Source: Polynucleobacter sp. TSB-Sco08W16 (GTDB taxonomy: Bacteria; Pseudomonadota; Gammaproteobacteria; Burkholderiales; Burkholderiaceae). From it: DNA of 64,000 bases. Below, piece after piece: positions 1 to 8,553 of this stretch. Position numbers and translations under genes: made by a program. Where the stretch lies: positions 310,001 through 374,000 of the forward strand of contig NZ_CP061291.1 of NCBI RefSeq assembly GCF_018687455.1. Direction: 5' to 3'. A model generated the notes under the pieces. That model saw nothing but the letters and a program-made list of their open reading frames with translations, had not been told where the DNA came from and searched no databases. Position 1 is the first letter of the stretch. Each line of letters opens with the position of its first letter.

Positions 1-2
1 AC

Positions 3-80
3 TATAAAACTAAATTTAGAGGATTGAATTCTGCTTTATTACTGAGAAATTTGTACAATTATATTACTGAAATGTCTTGA
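3..80 (+). CDS. 3' end of an unidentified gene, cut by the window edge
   Basis: An open frame enters from the left edge and stops at TGA 78-80, giving a 25-residue C-terminus rich in Leu, Asn and Tyr. The next gene starts 21 bases later on the same strand, so this is probably the tail of the preceding gene of the glycan cluster. Too little is present to name a family. Confidence 0.45.
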   Translation, partial: YKTKFRGLNSALLLRNLYNYITEMS

Positions 81-101
81 TTATAAGTTCTTGATAGGGT
101 A

Positions 102-1079
102 ATGAAAACTAAATTACTTTGGTATACGAAGGGGAATCTTGGGGATTTTATATTAGCTTGCTATTCTCTAATGAAAATCGACCTTGCTTTAGTTGATGTA
201 ACTATATGTACTAATAAAAATAACATAAAAATTATCAGAGATTTACAGCTTCCATTTAAAATAATTGAAGAAAATAATACTATCATCTCCTCAATAAAAT
301 CTTTTGCATTGCTTAAGGCTCTCAATATTTTTGTTAGGAAAATATGTTCTTGTTGGAATTCATACGATGTATCTATCGACACTTATAGATGGAGATCTGG
401 TTTTTTAATAGAACAATCCATATCATTTTTTGATTCAATTAAGTTGAATCGGTTTAATAGTAAAAAAATAATAAATTTTTCAAGAGCAGAGCTTGCAATA
501 CATGAACAATTTTTAATGTTGGCGAAGATTCCCTATGCTAAAAAATCTTTTTTTTTACATCATATTAAAAATGTTACCAAGGGAAATGAGTTAGTTAAAA
601 GATTTGATGTAATTATTCATCCATTTAGTTCTGAAAAAACACGAGTTTTAAATTACGAATTCGTTTTGGAAATAGTCAAAATGCATCCAAATGAGGAAAT
701 ACTACTGCTAGGAGTGCCCAGTGATGATGGGAGTTTGCTTTTAAAATTGAAAAATTTAAAACTGGAGAATTTAACAGTAGAAATTAAATATTTTAATTTT
801 TTTGAGCTTGCCCAATTAATCATTGCTGCAAAAATAATTTACGGCTCCGAGTCTTTCGTCTCTAATTTTGCTTCTTTGTTAGGGGCTAAGGTATATGGCT
901 TCTTTAGTGGGGTTGCCGATCCAAATCAGTGGTATCTACCTGGTTTTAACTCCACAACTTTTAAATTGAACGTACCCTGCTCGCCATGCTTTAATAAAAT
1001 TGCATGTAGTAATGAGTGCCTTAATTTCTTTGCTTTTAGCGAAACACAATCTACCGACTTGAATGAAATGGATAAATAA
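102..1079 (+). CDS. glycosyltransferase family 9 (heptosyltransferase-like)
   Basis: Predicted cytoplasmic glycosyltransferase that adds a sugar from an ADP- or nucleotide-activated donor to a surface glycan. The N-terminus has the GNLGDFILA segment that matches the acceptor-side loop of heptosyltransferases. Around residues 240-260 there is a donor-domain pattern (YGSESFVSNFASLLGAKVYG), and the C-terminus carries the Cys-rich tail CSPC...CSNECL common in GT9 proteins. The start at ATG 102 follows an AGGG at about 95-98. It lies in a visibly AT-rich block with many AAA/TTT codons unlike the genes after 4.3 kb, which suggests horizontal acquisition. The sugar and acceptor cannot be read from the sequence. 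Confidence 0.75.
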   Translation: MKTKLLWYTKGNLGDFILACYSLMKIDLALVDVTICTNKNNIKIIRDLQLPFKIIEENNTIISSIKSFALLKALNIFVRKICSCWNSYDVSIDTYRWRSGFLIEQSISFFDSIKLNRFNSKKIINFSRAELAIHEQFLMLAKIPYAKKSFFLHHIKNVTKGNELVKRFDVIIHPFSSEKTRVLNYEFVLEIVKMHPNEEILLLGVPSDDGSLLLKLKNLKLENLTVEIKYFNFFELAQLIIAAKIIYGSESFVSNFASLLGAKVYGFFSGVADPNQWYLPGFNSTTFKLNVPCSPCFNKIACSNECLNFFAFSETQSTDLNEMDK

Positions 1080-1081
1080 TA

Positions 1082-2194
1082 GTGAAAGGCTGCAAAAGTA
1101 TTGAACTGCCAACAATATGCATTCCACTGATTGGTGCTAAATACCATGGCGGAGTGCGAATTATATTTAAAATCGCAAATCATTTAACTTCTATTGGATT
1201 AAAAGTTATATTGCTATGCCCTAGAGGTGCATGGAGTCCAATTTATAAGATAAATTCTGGTATTGAGGTTGTGTTGCTTGATGCTAGAAATATTTTCCAC
1301 TACTTACTTTTGCTTTGGAGCTACTTCTCTACGAGAAAGCATTCTGTTTTTATACTTTCGCATTGGTTAACTGGATTTATTTATTCGTTGTCACCAGGCG
1401 TGAAACGTAAGAACTCAATATATTTTGTCCAGGATTCTGAAGAAGTTTTTTTTAAAAAGTCTACACTAATTGGAAGGTTACTGAGGTTTTTTGTTTTTTG
1501 GGGGTATAGACATTCTTCGAATAATTTTATTGTAACAACCATTTACGGAGAAAGAAAACTCCGGGTTATAGTCAAAAATTTATCAGTTTGTATTCACAGG
1601 GTTATCTTGGGGGTTGATAAACAAGTTTTCTACCCCGACTCATCAGCTCCAAAGAAGAATGTTGTCCTTTTTTTCCCCAGACGAGGTTGGTTCAAAGATT
1701 TTGAATTGTTAAAAAATGTTTTTAACTGCTTGTATTTTAGTGAGTCGCTTAATTGTTATGAATTTTGGTTTGTGTCACAAGAAACCGATCTTTTCTCTAG
1801 TTTTGAAACTTTTGATCGCGTCAAATTTTTTTCCATCAAGTCTGATGATGAATTGCGCACAATATATAACTCTGCAAAATTATTGATACATACCTCTAAG
1901 TATGAAGGAGTTTGCCTTCCTATATTGGAGGCGCTTTCTTGTGGGACATACGTTATTGCTACTAATTCTTTTGGTCCTCTAACCTACTTATCTCGTTCCA
2001 ATTCAAGAGTGGTTAACATTAGAAGTCCGGAGGAAATTGCCAATTTGGCTATTTCCTATCTTCAGTTTGGCGAAATAAATTGCAAAGATATCTCAGATAC
2101 AGTTAAAAATCTTTCTATTGATAATTTTGTTGTAGATTTCTCTAACATTATCTTATCTTTTGCAATGAAATTTAATAAAGTTAGAAGCTCTTAA
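1082..2194 (+). CDS. glycosyltransferase family 4 (GT-B fold)
   Basis: Retaining GT-B glycosyltransferase, probably acting on a lipid-linked or LPS glycan at the inner membrane face. The N-terminus has the glycine-rich acceptor loop (KYHGGVRIIF, residues about 20-30). The C-terminal Rossmann domain has the E-x7-E pattern EGVCLPILE followed by ALSCGTYVIATN, the hallmark of GT4 donor binding. The start is GTG two bases after the previous stop, with no clear ribosome binding site, so translation is likely coupled to the GT9 gene. Same AT-rich composition as its neighbours. Sugar specificity unknown. Confidence 0.8.
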   Translation: MKGCKSIELPTICIPLIGAKYHGGVRIIFKIANHLTSIGLKVILLCPRGAWSPIYKINSGIEVVLLDARNIFHYLLLLWSYFSTRKHSVFILSHWLTGFIYSLSPGVKRKNSIYFVQDSEEVFFKKSTLIGRLLRFFVFWGYRHSSNNFIVTTIYGERKLRVIVKNLSVCIHRVILGVDKQVFYPDSSAPKKNVVLFFPRRGWFKDFELLKNVFNCLYFSESLNCYEFWFVSQETDLFSSFETFDRVKFFSIKSDDELRTIYNSAKLLIHTSKYEGVCLPILEALSCGTYVIATNSFGPLTYLSRSNSRVVNIRSPEEIANLAISYLQFGEINCKDISDTVKNLSIDNFVVDFSNIILSFAMKFNKVRSS

Positions 2195-2216
2195 CCTTCC
2201 AGATAATTTATTATTT

Positions 2217-3020
2217 ATGCTGACAGTATCAATAGTCCTATTTAAGACAGATTATCACCAGCTTACTAGATGTATAAATAGCATTAATAACTCAATCGAT
2301 GCCACTATATTTCTCATTGATAATTCACCAACTAATGGGCTCGAGAAATTCGCATGTCTATTTAACAATGTTAAGTATATTTTTAACCCGGCTAATCCGG
2401 GATATGGAGCGGCGCATAATTTAGCCTTAAGACACGCGCTTCAAATGGGCGGAAGTTACCACCTGGTTTTGAATGCCGATGTCTATTTCGATGCGCCAAC
2501 TATTGGCGGCCTTATTAACTATATGAATCGAAGATCTGATGTTGGTCTAGTGATGCCAAAAGTTCTTTTTCCAAACGGTAATATTCAGTACCTGTGTAAA
2601 TTAGTTCCTACACCATTTGACTTAATTGGCAGAATGATCTTCACTAAAAAAATTTGGAAAAAAAATAATTTCAAATTTGAAATGCGATCTACTAATTACA
2701 ACAAAGAAATGTTTGTTCCTTATCTATCTGGATGTTTTATGTTTTTACGAACTGATGCATTAAGGAAATGCGGAGTATTTGACGAGAGATTCTTTATGTA
2801 TCCAGAGGATATAGATTTAACAAGGAGAATTGCAGTTGAATACAGAACAATGTTTTATCCTGAGGTAACTATTTATCATGAATATGGGGCCGCCTCTAAA
2901 AAGTCAATAAAAATGCTTTTTATACATGCTTTCAATATTATTAAATATTTTAATAAATGGGGCTGGATTTTTGATGCGGAAAGAAGTCGATTGAATAAGA
3001 TTGCAACTACGAATACTTGA
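2217..3020 (+). CDS. glycosyltransferase family 2 (rhamnosyltransferase-like)
   Basis: GT-A fold family 2 transferase. It begins directly with the nucleotide-binding strand (VSIVLFKTDYHQL), has a DxD-type metal site in LNADVYF near residue 90, and the later motif PEDIDLTRRI near residue 200 that is typical of the rhamnosyltransferase-like branch of GT2. No membrane helix is obvious, so it is probably a cytoplasmic or membrane-associated enzyme of O-antigen or exopolysaccharide assembly. It follows the GT4 gene by 22 bases on the same strand. Rhamnose as donor is only a family-based guess. Confidence 0.82.
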   Translation: MLTVSIVLFKTDYHQLTRCINSINNSIDATIFLIDNSPTNGLEKFACLFNNVKYIFNPANPGYGAAHNLALRHALQMGGSYHLVLNADVYFDAPTIGGLINYMNRRSDVGLVMPKVLFPNGNIQYLCKLVPTPFDLIGRMIFTKKIWKKNNFKFEMRSTNYNKEMFVPYLSGCFMFLRTDALRKCGVFDERFFMYPEDIDLTRRIAVEYRTMFYPEVTIYHEYGAASKKSIKMLFIHAFNIIKYFNKWGWIFDAERSRLNKIATTNT

Positions 3021-3053
3021 TTTTAAAATGTCTAAAAAATTAGGGGGTATTTT

Positions 3054-4040
3054 TTGAGTGTAATCGTAATTGGAGGTAGTGGGTTCATAGGGACAAGACT
3101 TTGCATTCGCTTAAGCCAAGCTAAAATCGAATTCGAGATTATAGACAAAGACCCGAGCATATTTTTCCCTGGTGAGGCATTAAAGGCTGATGTTCGTAGA
3201 CCGCTAGTACATAATTCTTCTTCTGACCCCTCGGCGTTTATTAATCTTGCTGCGGAGCATCGCGATGATGTTCGTCCATTAAGTTTGTATGATGAAGTGA
3301 ATGTGGATGGCGCTAAAAATATTTGTAATTTAGCTAGGGCTAAAGGCGTTAATAAAATTATTTTCACTAGCTCAGTAGCTGTTTATGGGTTTGCCCCTTT
3401 GGGAACTGATGAATCTGGGGCAATTGCTCCTTTTAACGACTATGGTCGCACCAAGTGGGAGGCGGAACAAGTTTATAAGCAGTGGCAATCAGAATACCCA
3501 GAATGCCGTTGTCTAGTAATAGTTCGTCCAACAGTAGTTTTCGGGGAGAGAAATAGGGGGAATGTTTTTAATCTTCTCAAGCAAATTGCCTCTGGTAAAT
3601 TTGTAATGGTTGGCAATGGCTCAAACCGAAAGTCTATGGCTTATGTTGAGAATGTCGCAGCGTTCTTGGAATATTCTTTGGGGTTCAAGCCCGGCGTGCA
3701 TATCTATAACTATATTGATAAGCCTGATTTTACGATGAATGCCTTGGTTGCGTATGTAAATAAGCTGCTGGGTAGATCGGCTGAGATTAAATTTAGACTG
3801 CCATTTTCTCTTGGTCTATTAATTGGGTCTTGTTTTGATTTTGTAGCAAGTATTACTGGAAAAAAGTTTCCTATCAGTGCTATCAGGGTTAAAAAGTTTT
3901 GCGCCAATTCAGTATATGAATCTGCAATCGAATCAACTGGTTTTATTCCACCTACCCCATTAATGGAGGCGATAGAAAAGACAGTTCGTTTTGAATTTAT
4001 TGAAGATCATAAAGGTGAGCAGGTTTTTTATTCTGAATAG
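3054..4040 (+). CDS. NAD-dependent epimerase/dehydratase (extended SDR)
   Basis: Extended short-chain dehydrogenase acting on nucleotide sugars or polyprenyl-linked sugars. It has the N-terminal GGSGFIG nucleotide-binding loop, an SSVAVYG strand and the catalytic YGRTK (Tyr-x3-Lys). I choose the TTG at 3054 because AGGGGG (3042-3047) lies six bases upstream and the protein then begins immediately with the beta strand of the Rossmann fold; no in-frame ATG is available. Last gene of the plus-strand glycan cluster. It ends 16 bases before the end of a convergent recombinase fragment. Substrate not determined. Confidence 0.8.
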   Translation: MSVIVIGGSGFIGTRLCIRLSQAKIEFEIIDKDPSIFFPGEALKADVRRPLVHNSSSDPSAFINLAAEHRDDVRPLSLYDEVNVDGAKNICNLARAKGVNKIIFTSSVAVYGFAPLGTDESGAIAPFNDYGRTKWEAEQVYKQWQSEYPECRCLVIVRPTVVFGERNRGNVFNLLKQIASGKFVMVGNGSNRKSMAYVENVAAFLEYSLGFKPGVHIYNYIDKPDFTMNALVAYVNKLLGRSAEIKFRLPFSLGLLIGSCFDFVASITGKKFPISAIRVKKFCANSVYESAIESTGFIPPTPLMEAIEKTVRFEFIEDHKGEQVFYSE

Positions 4041-4055
4041 TAATTTTCTTCATTT

Positions 4056-4295
4056 TTATGACCAGTCCTCAGATATAGGGCTTCCATGTTCAGCATACCT
4101 CATCACTGTATCAGTCTGTGACCATCGGCCTCTTTGCATAATTATTGAAATGCTCGCCCCTGAATTAAGTAAATCCGCAGCCCCTACACTCATGAAATGG
4201 CCGCTGATACCTTCAATTTCTGATTTAATTGAAGTGGGGGTAGTTAAATTAGGGGATTGGCTCGCTAACGCAATATATCTTGCTCGATAGAATTA
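4056..4295 (-). pseudogene. C-terminal remnant of a tyrosine recombinase/phage-type integrase
   Basis: Reading the minus strand between the epimerase and the sugar-phosphate transferase gives about 78 open codons ending at TAA 4056-4058, bounded upstream by a stop and with no start codon or N-terminal domain. The translation contains GISGHFMSVGAADLL, then MQRGRWSQTDTVMRYAEH, which matches the C-terminal catalytic block of tyrosine recombinases, including the Trp of the H/W site and the nucleophilic Tyr. The usual H-x-x-R is H-F-M-S here, so the second catalytic Arg is lost. This is a dead fragment. It marks the edge of the AT-rich glycan block. Confidence 0.75.
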
Positions 4296-4339
4296 TTTGC
4301 ACTTTATTCTTTAAATATTTTCAAGTTTACGGATTCTAA

Positions 4340-5422
4340 CTATTGAGGACGCATCCACTGCGGTGTTTTGAAAGTCACCAGTCTTTTGTAGAGCCAGACA
4401 TAGGTGGCAATAAATATGATTGAGAATCCCATCAAGATGGGGGTGGAGTGCCAAAATAAGATTGCTGGAATAATGGCCATTGAGCTGAGCACCCAAAGAT
4501 AAGGTGATGTTTTTGCATTGGCATTGAACCACTCTAATTCATTGCTAATATAAGAAGGATTCAAAATTCTTCTAAAGATGAGCGAATGGAAATGGATGCC
4601 ATCGGGGTGGCCTGGACTTTTACCTTGATGAAACTTTCTGCGGTAGATGGTAAAGAGTGTCTCCAGAATTGGGTAGGCATTGACCATCACTGCAAACCAA
4701 GGTGAAATTTCATTATGACGACTGACAGTCATCACGCTTAGCATGGCAACCCAAAAACCAATTAAATAGACGCCACCATCACCTAAAAATATCAACCCTC
4801 TAGGGTAGTTCCAGATAAAAAATCCCAAAATGGCGCCGATCATCGCAAAGCTCAGAAAGATCAGAAGCGGGTCATTAAATTGGATGCCCATATAACCAAG
4901 GGCTATCAATGTGATCATGCCAACCATGCTTGAGAGACCATTAAAGCCATCAATAATGTTGTAAGCGTTAGCAAGACCCGTAACAGCAAAAACGGTGAAC
5001 GCGATAGAAATGGCTGGCATAGCTATCAGAAGGTCAAAACCCAGGATATCTAATCTATCGATACTGACACCTAATAGTAGCGAAGCAATTAATGCACCTA
5101 GCGCGGTAAAAAGTAAACGAGTGCGCACACCTACTTTTTTGGTGAGGTCCTCTAGTAAGCCGATGCCAAAGACTGGCAGCGCACCAAAGAGTAAAAAAAG
5201 TTCTTCAGTATTGCTTGCAGAATCTTGATAACGAAGTGCAATCGCAGAGAAAATGCCAAGACCAATACCTAAACCCCCAATTCTGGGGACAGATCTAGTG
5301 TGGAACTTCTGCGGGCCATTAAGATCGATATCCCCACTAATTCGCCCATGAATACTTTGGGTACGAATAATGAGAATCGTGACAATAAAGGAGACGAAGA
5401 ATGCTGTGATTAAGCTGACCAT
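4340..5422 (-). CDS. polyprenyl-phosphate sugar-1-phosphate transferase (WecA/MraY family)
   Basis: Polytopic inner-membrane enzyme that transfers a sugar-1-phosphate (often GlcNAc-1-P) from a UDP-sugar to undecaprenyl phosphate, the first step of O-antigen or exopolysaccharide repeat assembly. Family motifs in order: KFHTRSVPRIGG near residue 40, NAYNIIDGFNGLSS (Asp pair), FLGDGG and the cytoplasmic HPDGIHFHSL loop. About ten hydrophobic segments and a length of 360 residues fit the family. It faces the glycan cluster from the other side of the integrase fragment, so it probably initiates the glycan finished by those transferases. Its composition is closer to the core genome. Confidence 0.85.
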   Translation of the reverse strand: MVSLITAFFVSFIVTILIIRTQSIHGRISGDIDLNGPQKFHTRSVPRIGGLGIGLGIFSAIALRYQDSASNTEELFLLFGALPVFGIGLLEDLTKKVGVRTRLLFTALGALIASLLLGVSIDRLDILGFDLLIAMPAISIAFTVFAVTGLANAYNIIDGFNGLSSMVGMITLIALGYMGIQFNDPLLIFLSFAMIGAILGFFIWNYPRGLIFLGDGGVYLIGFWVAMLSVMTVSRHNEISPWFAVMVNAYPILETLFTIYRRKFHQGKSPGHPDGIHFHSLIFRRILNPSYISNELEWFNANAKTSPYLWVLSSMAIIPAILFWHSTPILMGFSIIFIATYVWLYKRLVTFKTPQWMRPQ

Positions 5423-5598
5423 TAAGTGATTATAGAATCTAAAAGTACTATTTTTAGGTAGTCTGGGGGTATTTGCTGACTTTGCTCCCGATGTTCTATT
5501 GATGGTGGGGTGTCAATATTGGATATCCGCATGTGATGCGTAGCTTATTGCAAGAAATTCAAACAATAATCCCTGTTTTGCTCATATTTAGCCTTTGT

Positions 5599-6627
5599 TT
5601 AAGGCACCAAACTTAAGAATAAGTACTCAAAGAAGATGATGAGGTGTACCACGCCTTGTAATAGGGTAGTTCTGCCAATCGCCAGAGTGAGCGCCCCAAT
5701 AAAGAAGGTCAAGTACATGAGTGTCATATTCAGGCTGCTGATACCCAGGCTCAATGGAAAATTAAAGTAAATCGCAATGGCAGCAATTGTGGGAATGGAT
5801 AATCCAATACTGGCGAGCGCTGATCCAAGTGCTAAGTTCAAGCTACTTTGTAAGCGATTAGCTTTAGCAGCTCTGACGGCTGCAAAGGCCTCTGGCAAAA
5901 GTACCAACATTGCAATAGCAATGCCGACAATCGTTTTAGGGGCGCCAGCAGCCTTAACGCCGGCCTCAATAGCTGGGCTTAGTAACTCTGCGAGGCCTAC
6001 AACAATAATGAGTGAGGAGATGAGTAATGCAACGCTAATTCCAGTCTTGAGATTGCTAGGCTTTGGCGCATGAAAGTTGATATCGTTTTTCTTATCTTCA
6101 ACTTTGGGTAGGTAATAGTCTCTGTGACTTACCGTTTGAAAGAATAAAAATGCAGCATAGAGAGCAAATGAGGCAATGCCCGCAAAAGCCAATTGGCTCT
6201 TGGTGAAGTCAGGTCCTGGAGTGCTGGTAGTCACGATTGGCATTACTAAAATAAATGTAGCGAGCGCTGTCAAAACTGCTAATGCAGAGTTGGTGCCTTC
6301 GTTGCGAAATGACATTTCATGATGGTGTAGACCGCCAATAAAAATACATAAGCCAATCACACCATTGAGAACGATCATCACTGTTGCAAATACGGCATCG
6401 CGTGCGATGAATTCAGAACCCTCGTGCCCAGTTAGCATCATAGAGATAATCAGCGATACTTCAATAATGGTGACGCTAATCGCCAATACTAGGGCGCCAT
6501 AGGGTTCACCTGTCTTATGAGCAATCACCTCTGCATGATGGACGGCTGAGAGTACCCCGCCAATCAGCAGGACGGCCATTAGGGCTATAAACCAAGTTTG
6601 AGAAGCCAGAGAGTGAAGAAGTTCCAT
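5599..6627 (-). CDS. chaA: calcium/cation:proton antiporter (ChaA-like, CaCA superfamily)
   Basis: Inner-membrane exchanger predicted to expel Ca2+ or Na+ in return for protons. The 342 residues form about ten helices with two related halves, each with the CaCA acidic segment: SVTIIEVSL near residue 55 and LLPEAFAA in the second half. A His-rich stretch GLHHHEMSF lies in a loop near residue 100. Length and architecture match ChaA of proteobacteria. It stands alone on the minus strand and diverges from cbiX, 125 bases apart. The ion specificity is inferred from the family. Confidence 0.8.
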   Translation of the reverse strand: MELLHSLASQTWFIALMAVLLIGGVLSAVHHAEVIAHKTGEPYGALVLAISVTIIEVSLIISMMLTGHEGSEFIARDAVFATVMIVLNGVIGLCIFIGGLHHHEMSFRNEGTNSALAVLTALATFILVMPIVTTSTPGPDFTKSQLAFAGIASFALYAAFLFFQTVSHRDYYLPKVEDKKNDINFHAPKPSNLKTGISVALLISSLIIVVGLAELLSPAIEAGVKAAGAPKTIVGIAIAMLVLLPEAFAAVRAAKANRLQSSLNLALGSALASIGLSIPTIAAIAIYFNFPLSLGISSLNMTLMYLTFFIGALTLAIGRTTLLQGVVHLIIFFEYLFLSLVP

Positions 6628-6752
6628 GAATTGGCCTTATCGAATTAATTAAAATTCACTATTACAAAATAAGAGTTAAGCTTACAGATAAATCTAGATT
6701 AAAAAAGATTCATCTAGTAAAACCGATAATAGTTAGAGTTTAAAAGTAATTT

Positions 6753-7115
6753 ATGAAAGCAATCATTCTTTTTGGTCATGGCGCCAGAGATAACCGTTGG
6801 CGCGAGCCCTTTGATCGACTCGCTAGTCTATGGCGTGCCCAGCATGCTGACACCCCGGTAGAACTCGCTTTCTTGGAAATGATGCAACCATCACTAGAAG
6901 AGGCTGTGACTTCATTGGTTAGTGGAGGCGCCACTCAAATTACTATAGTGCCCGTCTTTTTTGGCCAGGGCGGTCATTTGCGTAATGATTTTCCTTTATT
7001 GCTAGATGCCTGCCGGGAAAAATTTCCGAGGGTTAATTTAAGCGCGACGCCTGCCGTTGGCGAGGACTTGAGTGTCTTGCAAGCTATTGTTGATTTCGGA
7101 GCTAGATCCCTCTAA
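6753..7115 (+). CDS. cbiX: short CbiX/SirB-type sirohydrochlorin chelatase
   Basis: Single-domain class II chelatase of 120 residues that inserts Co2+ or, here more likely, Fe2+ into sirohydrochlorin. The two metal-binding histidines are visible in LFGHGARD (residues 6-13) and GQGGHLRNDFP (about residues 72-82). Its 3' end overlaps the convergent SUMT gene by 78 bases. With SUMT and CysI next door and no CysG-type dehydrogenase/ferrochelatase fusion in view, it most plausibly supplies the ferrochelatase step for siroheme needed by sulfite reductase. The dehydrogenase step (precorrin-2 to sirohydrochlorin) is not in this window. Confidence 0.82.
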   Translation: MKAIILFGHGARDNRWREPFDRLASLWRAQHADTPVELAFLEMMQPSLEEAVTSLVSGGATQITIVPVFFGQGGHLRNDFPLLLDACREKFPRVNLSATPAVGEDLSVLQAIVDFGARSL

Positions 7116-7928
7116 ATTTTCTTCAGAGCCTGTGGCGTTACTATTTGAATTTCTTAGTGCTTCACCAACCATAATCAATGCTGGTGAATGACTATCAAAC
7201 CAATCATCCGCTTTGCCAAGTGCTAATTCGCCAAGAGTGCTAGACCACAGGCGCTCACGAGTGGTAGATACTGCCTCCAAAATTTGCACTGGTGTACTGG
7301 CAGTTTGATTGGGGCTTTGCTCAATGAGTTGCTTTGCAATTTTGGCAGCATCTTTACGCCCCATGTAATAAACCAAGGTATCTGCGTTTGGGTTTGTGAT
7401 GGGTTGTAGGGTTTTATCTTGATTTGAAAGCGAGTGATCGGTGCCTTGAGCTAAGGTAATAAAGGCAACACTTCTGCTGATGCCTCGTAAAGTAAGTGAC
7501 TGCTGCAAGCTTGCTGCACCAGCTAGGGCTGCAGTAATGCCGGGGACTACTTCAACCCTAATGCCAGCAGCTTTCAACGCAGTAATTTCTTCATCAGCCC
7601 TACCAAAGAGCATGGGATCGCCACCTTTTAGACGCACGATGATTTTGTACTTTTGAGCGGCATCTACTAAGCGCTTATTAATAAACTGCTGCGCAGAAGA
7701 GAGCTTGCCACAGCGTTTACCTACAGCCACTAATTCAGCCTGAGGGCATAGAGCAAGCATCTCGGGCTCTACCAGAGCATCATGAAAAACAATATTTGCC
7801 TGTGCCAAGAGTTTTGCTCCCCGCACAGTAATCAGATCTGCTGCACCAGGTCCCGCACCGACTAGATACACTTTCCCCAATTCGCCAGAAGCGCTTTGGT
7901 TTAAGGTGTTGCTCAGCTCTTTGCTCAT
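7038..7928 (-). CDS. cobA: uroporphyrinogen-III C-methyltransferase (SUMT)
   Basis: SAM-dependent methylase making precorrin-2 from uroporphyrinogen III, the branch point to siroheme. Visible motifs: VYLVGAGPGAADLITVRGA at the N-terminus, RLKGGDPMLFGRADEE near residues 98-113 and VVPGITAALAGAA near residue 127. The core ends around residue 255; about 40 further residues are Ser/Asn/Glu-rich and lie in the segment antisense to cbiX, so they look like a non-essential tail. It follows DUF934 by 31 bases in the same direction, forming a cysI-DUF934-cobA operon. Confidence 0.9.
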   Translation of the reverse strand: MSKELSNTLNQSASGELGKVYLVGAGPGAADLITVRGAKLLAQANIVFHDALVEPEMLALCPQAELVAVGKRCGKLSSAQQFINKRLVDAAQKYKIIVRLKGGDPMLFGRADEEITALKAAGIRVEVVPGITAALAGAASLQQSLTLRGISRSVAFITLAQGTDHSLSNQDKTLQPITNPNADTLVYYMGRKDAAKIAKQLIEQSPNQTASTPVQILEAVSTTRERLWSSTLGELALGKADDWFDSHSPALIMVGEALRNSNSNATGSEENLEGSSSEINNSLQDTQVLANGRRRA

Positions 7929-7959
7929 TTTTGGATGAATCGTTTTTCTATAATCATAG

Positions 7960-8553
7960 TTAGACGCTTAGTTTGCTTAAAGTTGCACGCTTATCACGCC
8001 AGCTATTCTGAGTCGTCACTGAGAACAAATCAAATTGCTTGAGAGCAACATCCGTCTTTTGGTCTGGGCGTAATGCAAAACTATCAAAACCAACGCGGGC
8101 ACCTTGTAAGAGTTGATCAATCAGCACATCACCAATGGCACGAACTTCACCAGTCCATTGAAATCGATCACGCAGTAGTGCAGCAGTACTAAAGCTTCTA
8201 CCATCTCTAAAAATCGGGAAGTGCGCTGCTACTAGCGGCCATATCTTTTTGCCTTCTTCAATCAGTTCAGCATGTTTCAAGATATCGTCATCAGCAGCAA
8301 ACCACACGCCAATATGACCTGCTTTTGTTTTGCTCTGAATGTCGGATTCCTGGTAATGTTGTGCCCACCAAGCAAAAGGTACTAGAACATTCTGCTTGCC
8401 GTGCTCTAAATCAGGAAGGCCGCCTTCATCCTGGCTACCATTCCAGATCAGCCATTCATTAGGGGCTAAGTTAGGTTTGCCACCTTTAGGAAAATGCAAA
8501 ATCTGATCATGTGCAGCAATTTCAGTGCTATTACTTAGATTGGCTTGACTCAT
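7960..8553 (-). CDS. DUF934 protein of the sulfite reductase operon
   Basis: A 197-residue cytoplasmic protein of the DUF934 (COG3749) family, which in Burkholderiales and Pseudomonas sits next to cysI and is thought to be an accessory or electron-transfer partner of assimilatory sulfite reductase; biochemical proof is thin. A family-typical block FSTAALLRDRF followed by EVRAIGDVLIDQL is seen near residues 120-145. Its start codon overlaps the cysI stop by four bases (ATGA), so the two are translationally coupled. It is directly followed by cobA rather than by cysH. Confidence 0.8.
   Translation of the reverse strand: MSQANLSNSTEIAAHDQILHFPKGGKPNLAPNEWLIWNGSQDEGGLPDLEHGKQNVLVPFAWWAQHYQESDIQSKTKAGHIGVWFAADDDILKHAELIEEGKKIWPLVAAHFPIFRDGRSFSTAALLRDRFQWTGEVRAIGDVLIDQLLQGARVGFDSFALRPDQKTDVALKQFDLFSVTTQNSWRDKRATLSKLSV

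Noticed and set aside
3991..4290. Plus-strand frame of 99 codons
   Set aside because: It overlaps the epimerase gene and lies antisense to the integrase fragment; its open frame is explained by the minus-strand coding remnant.
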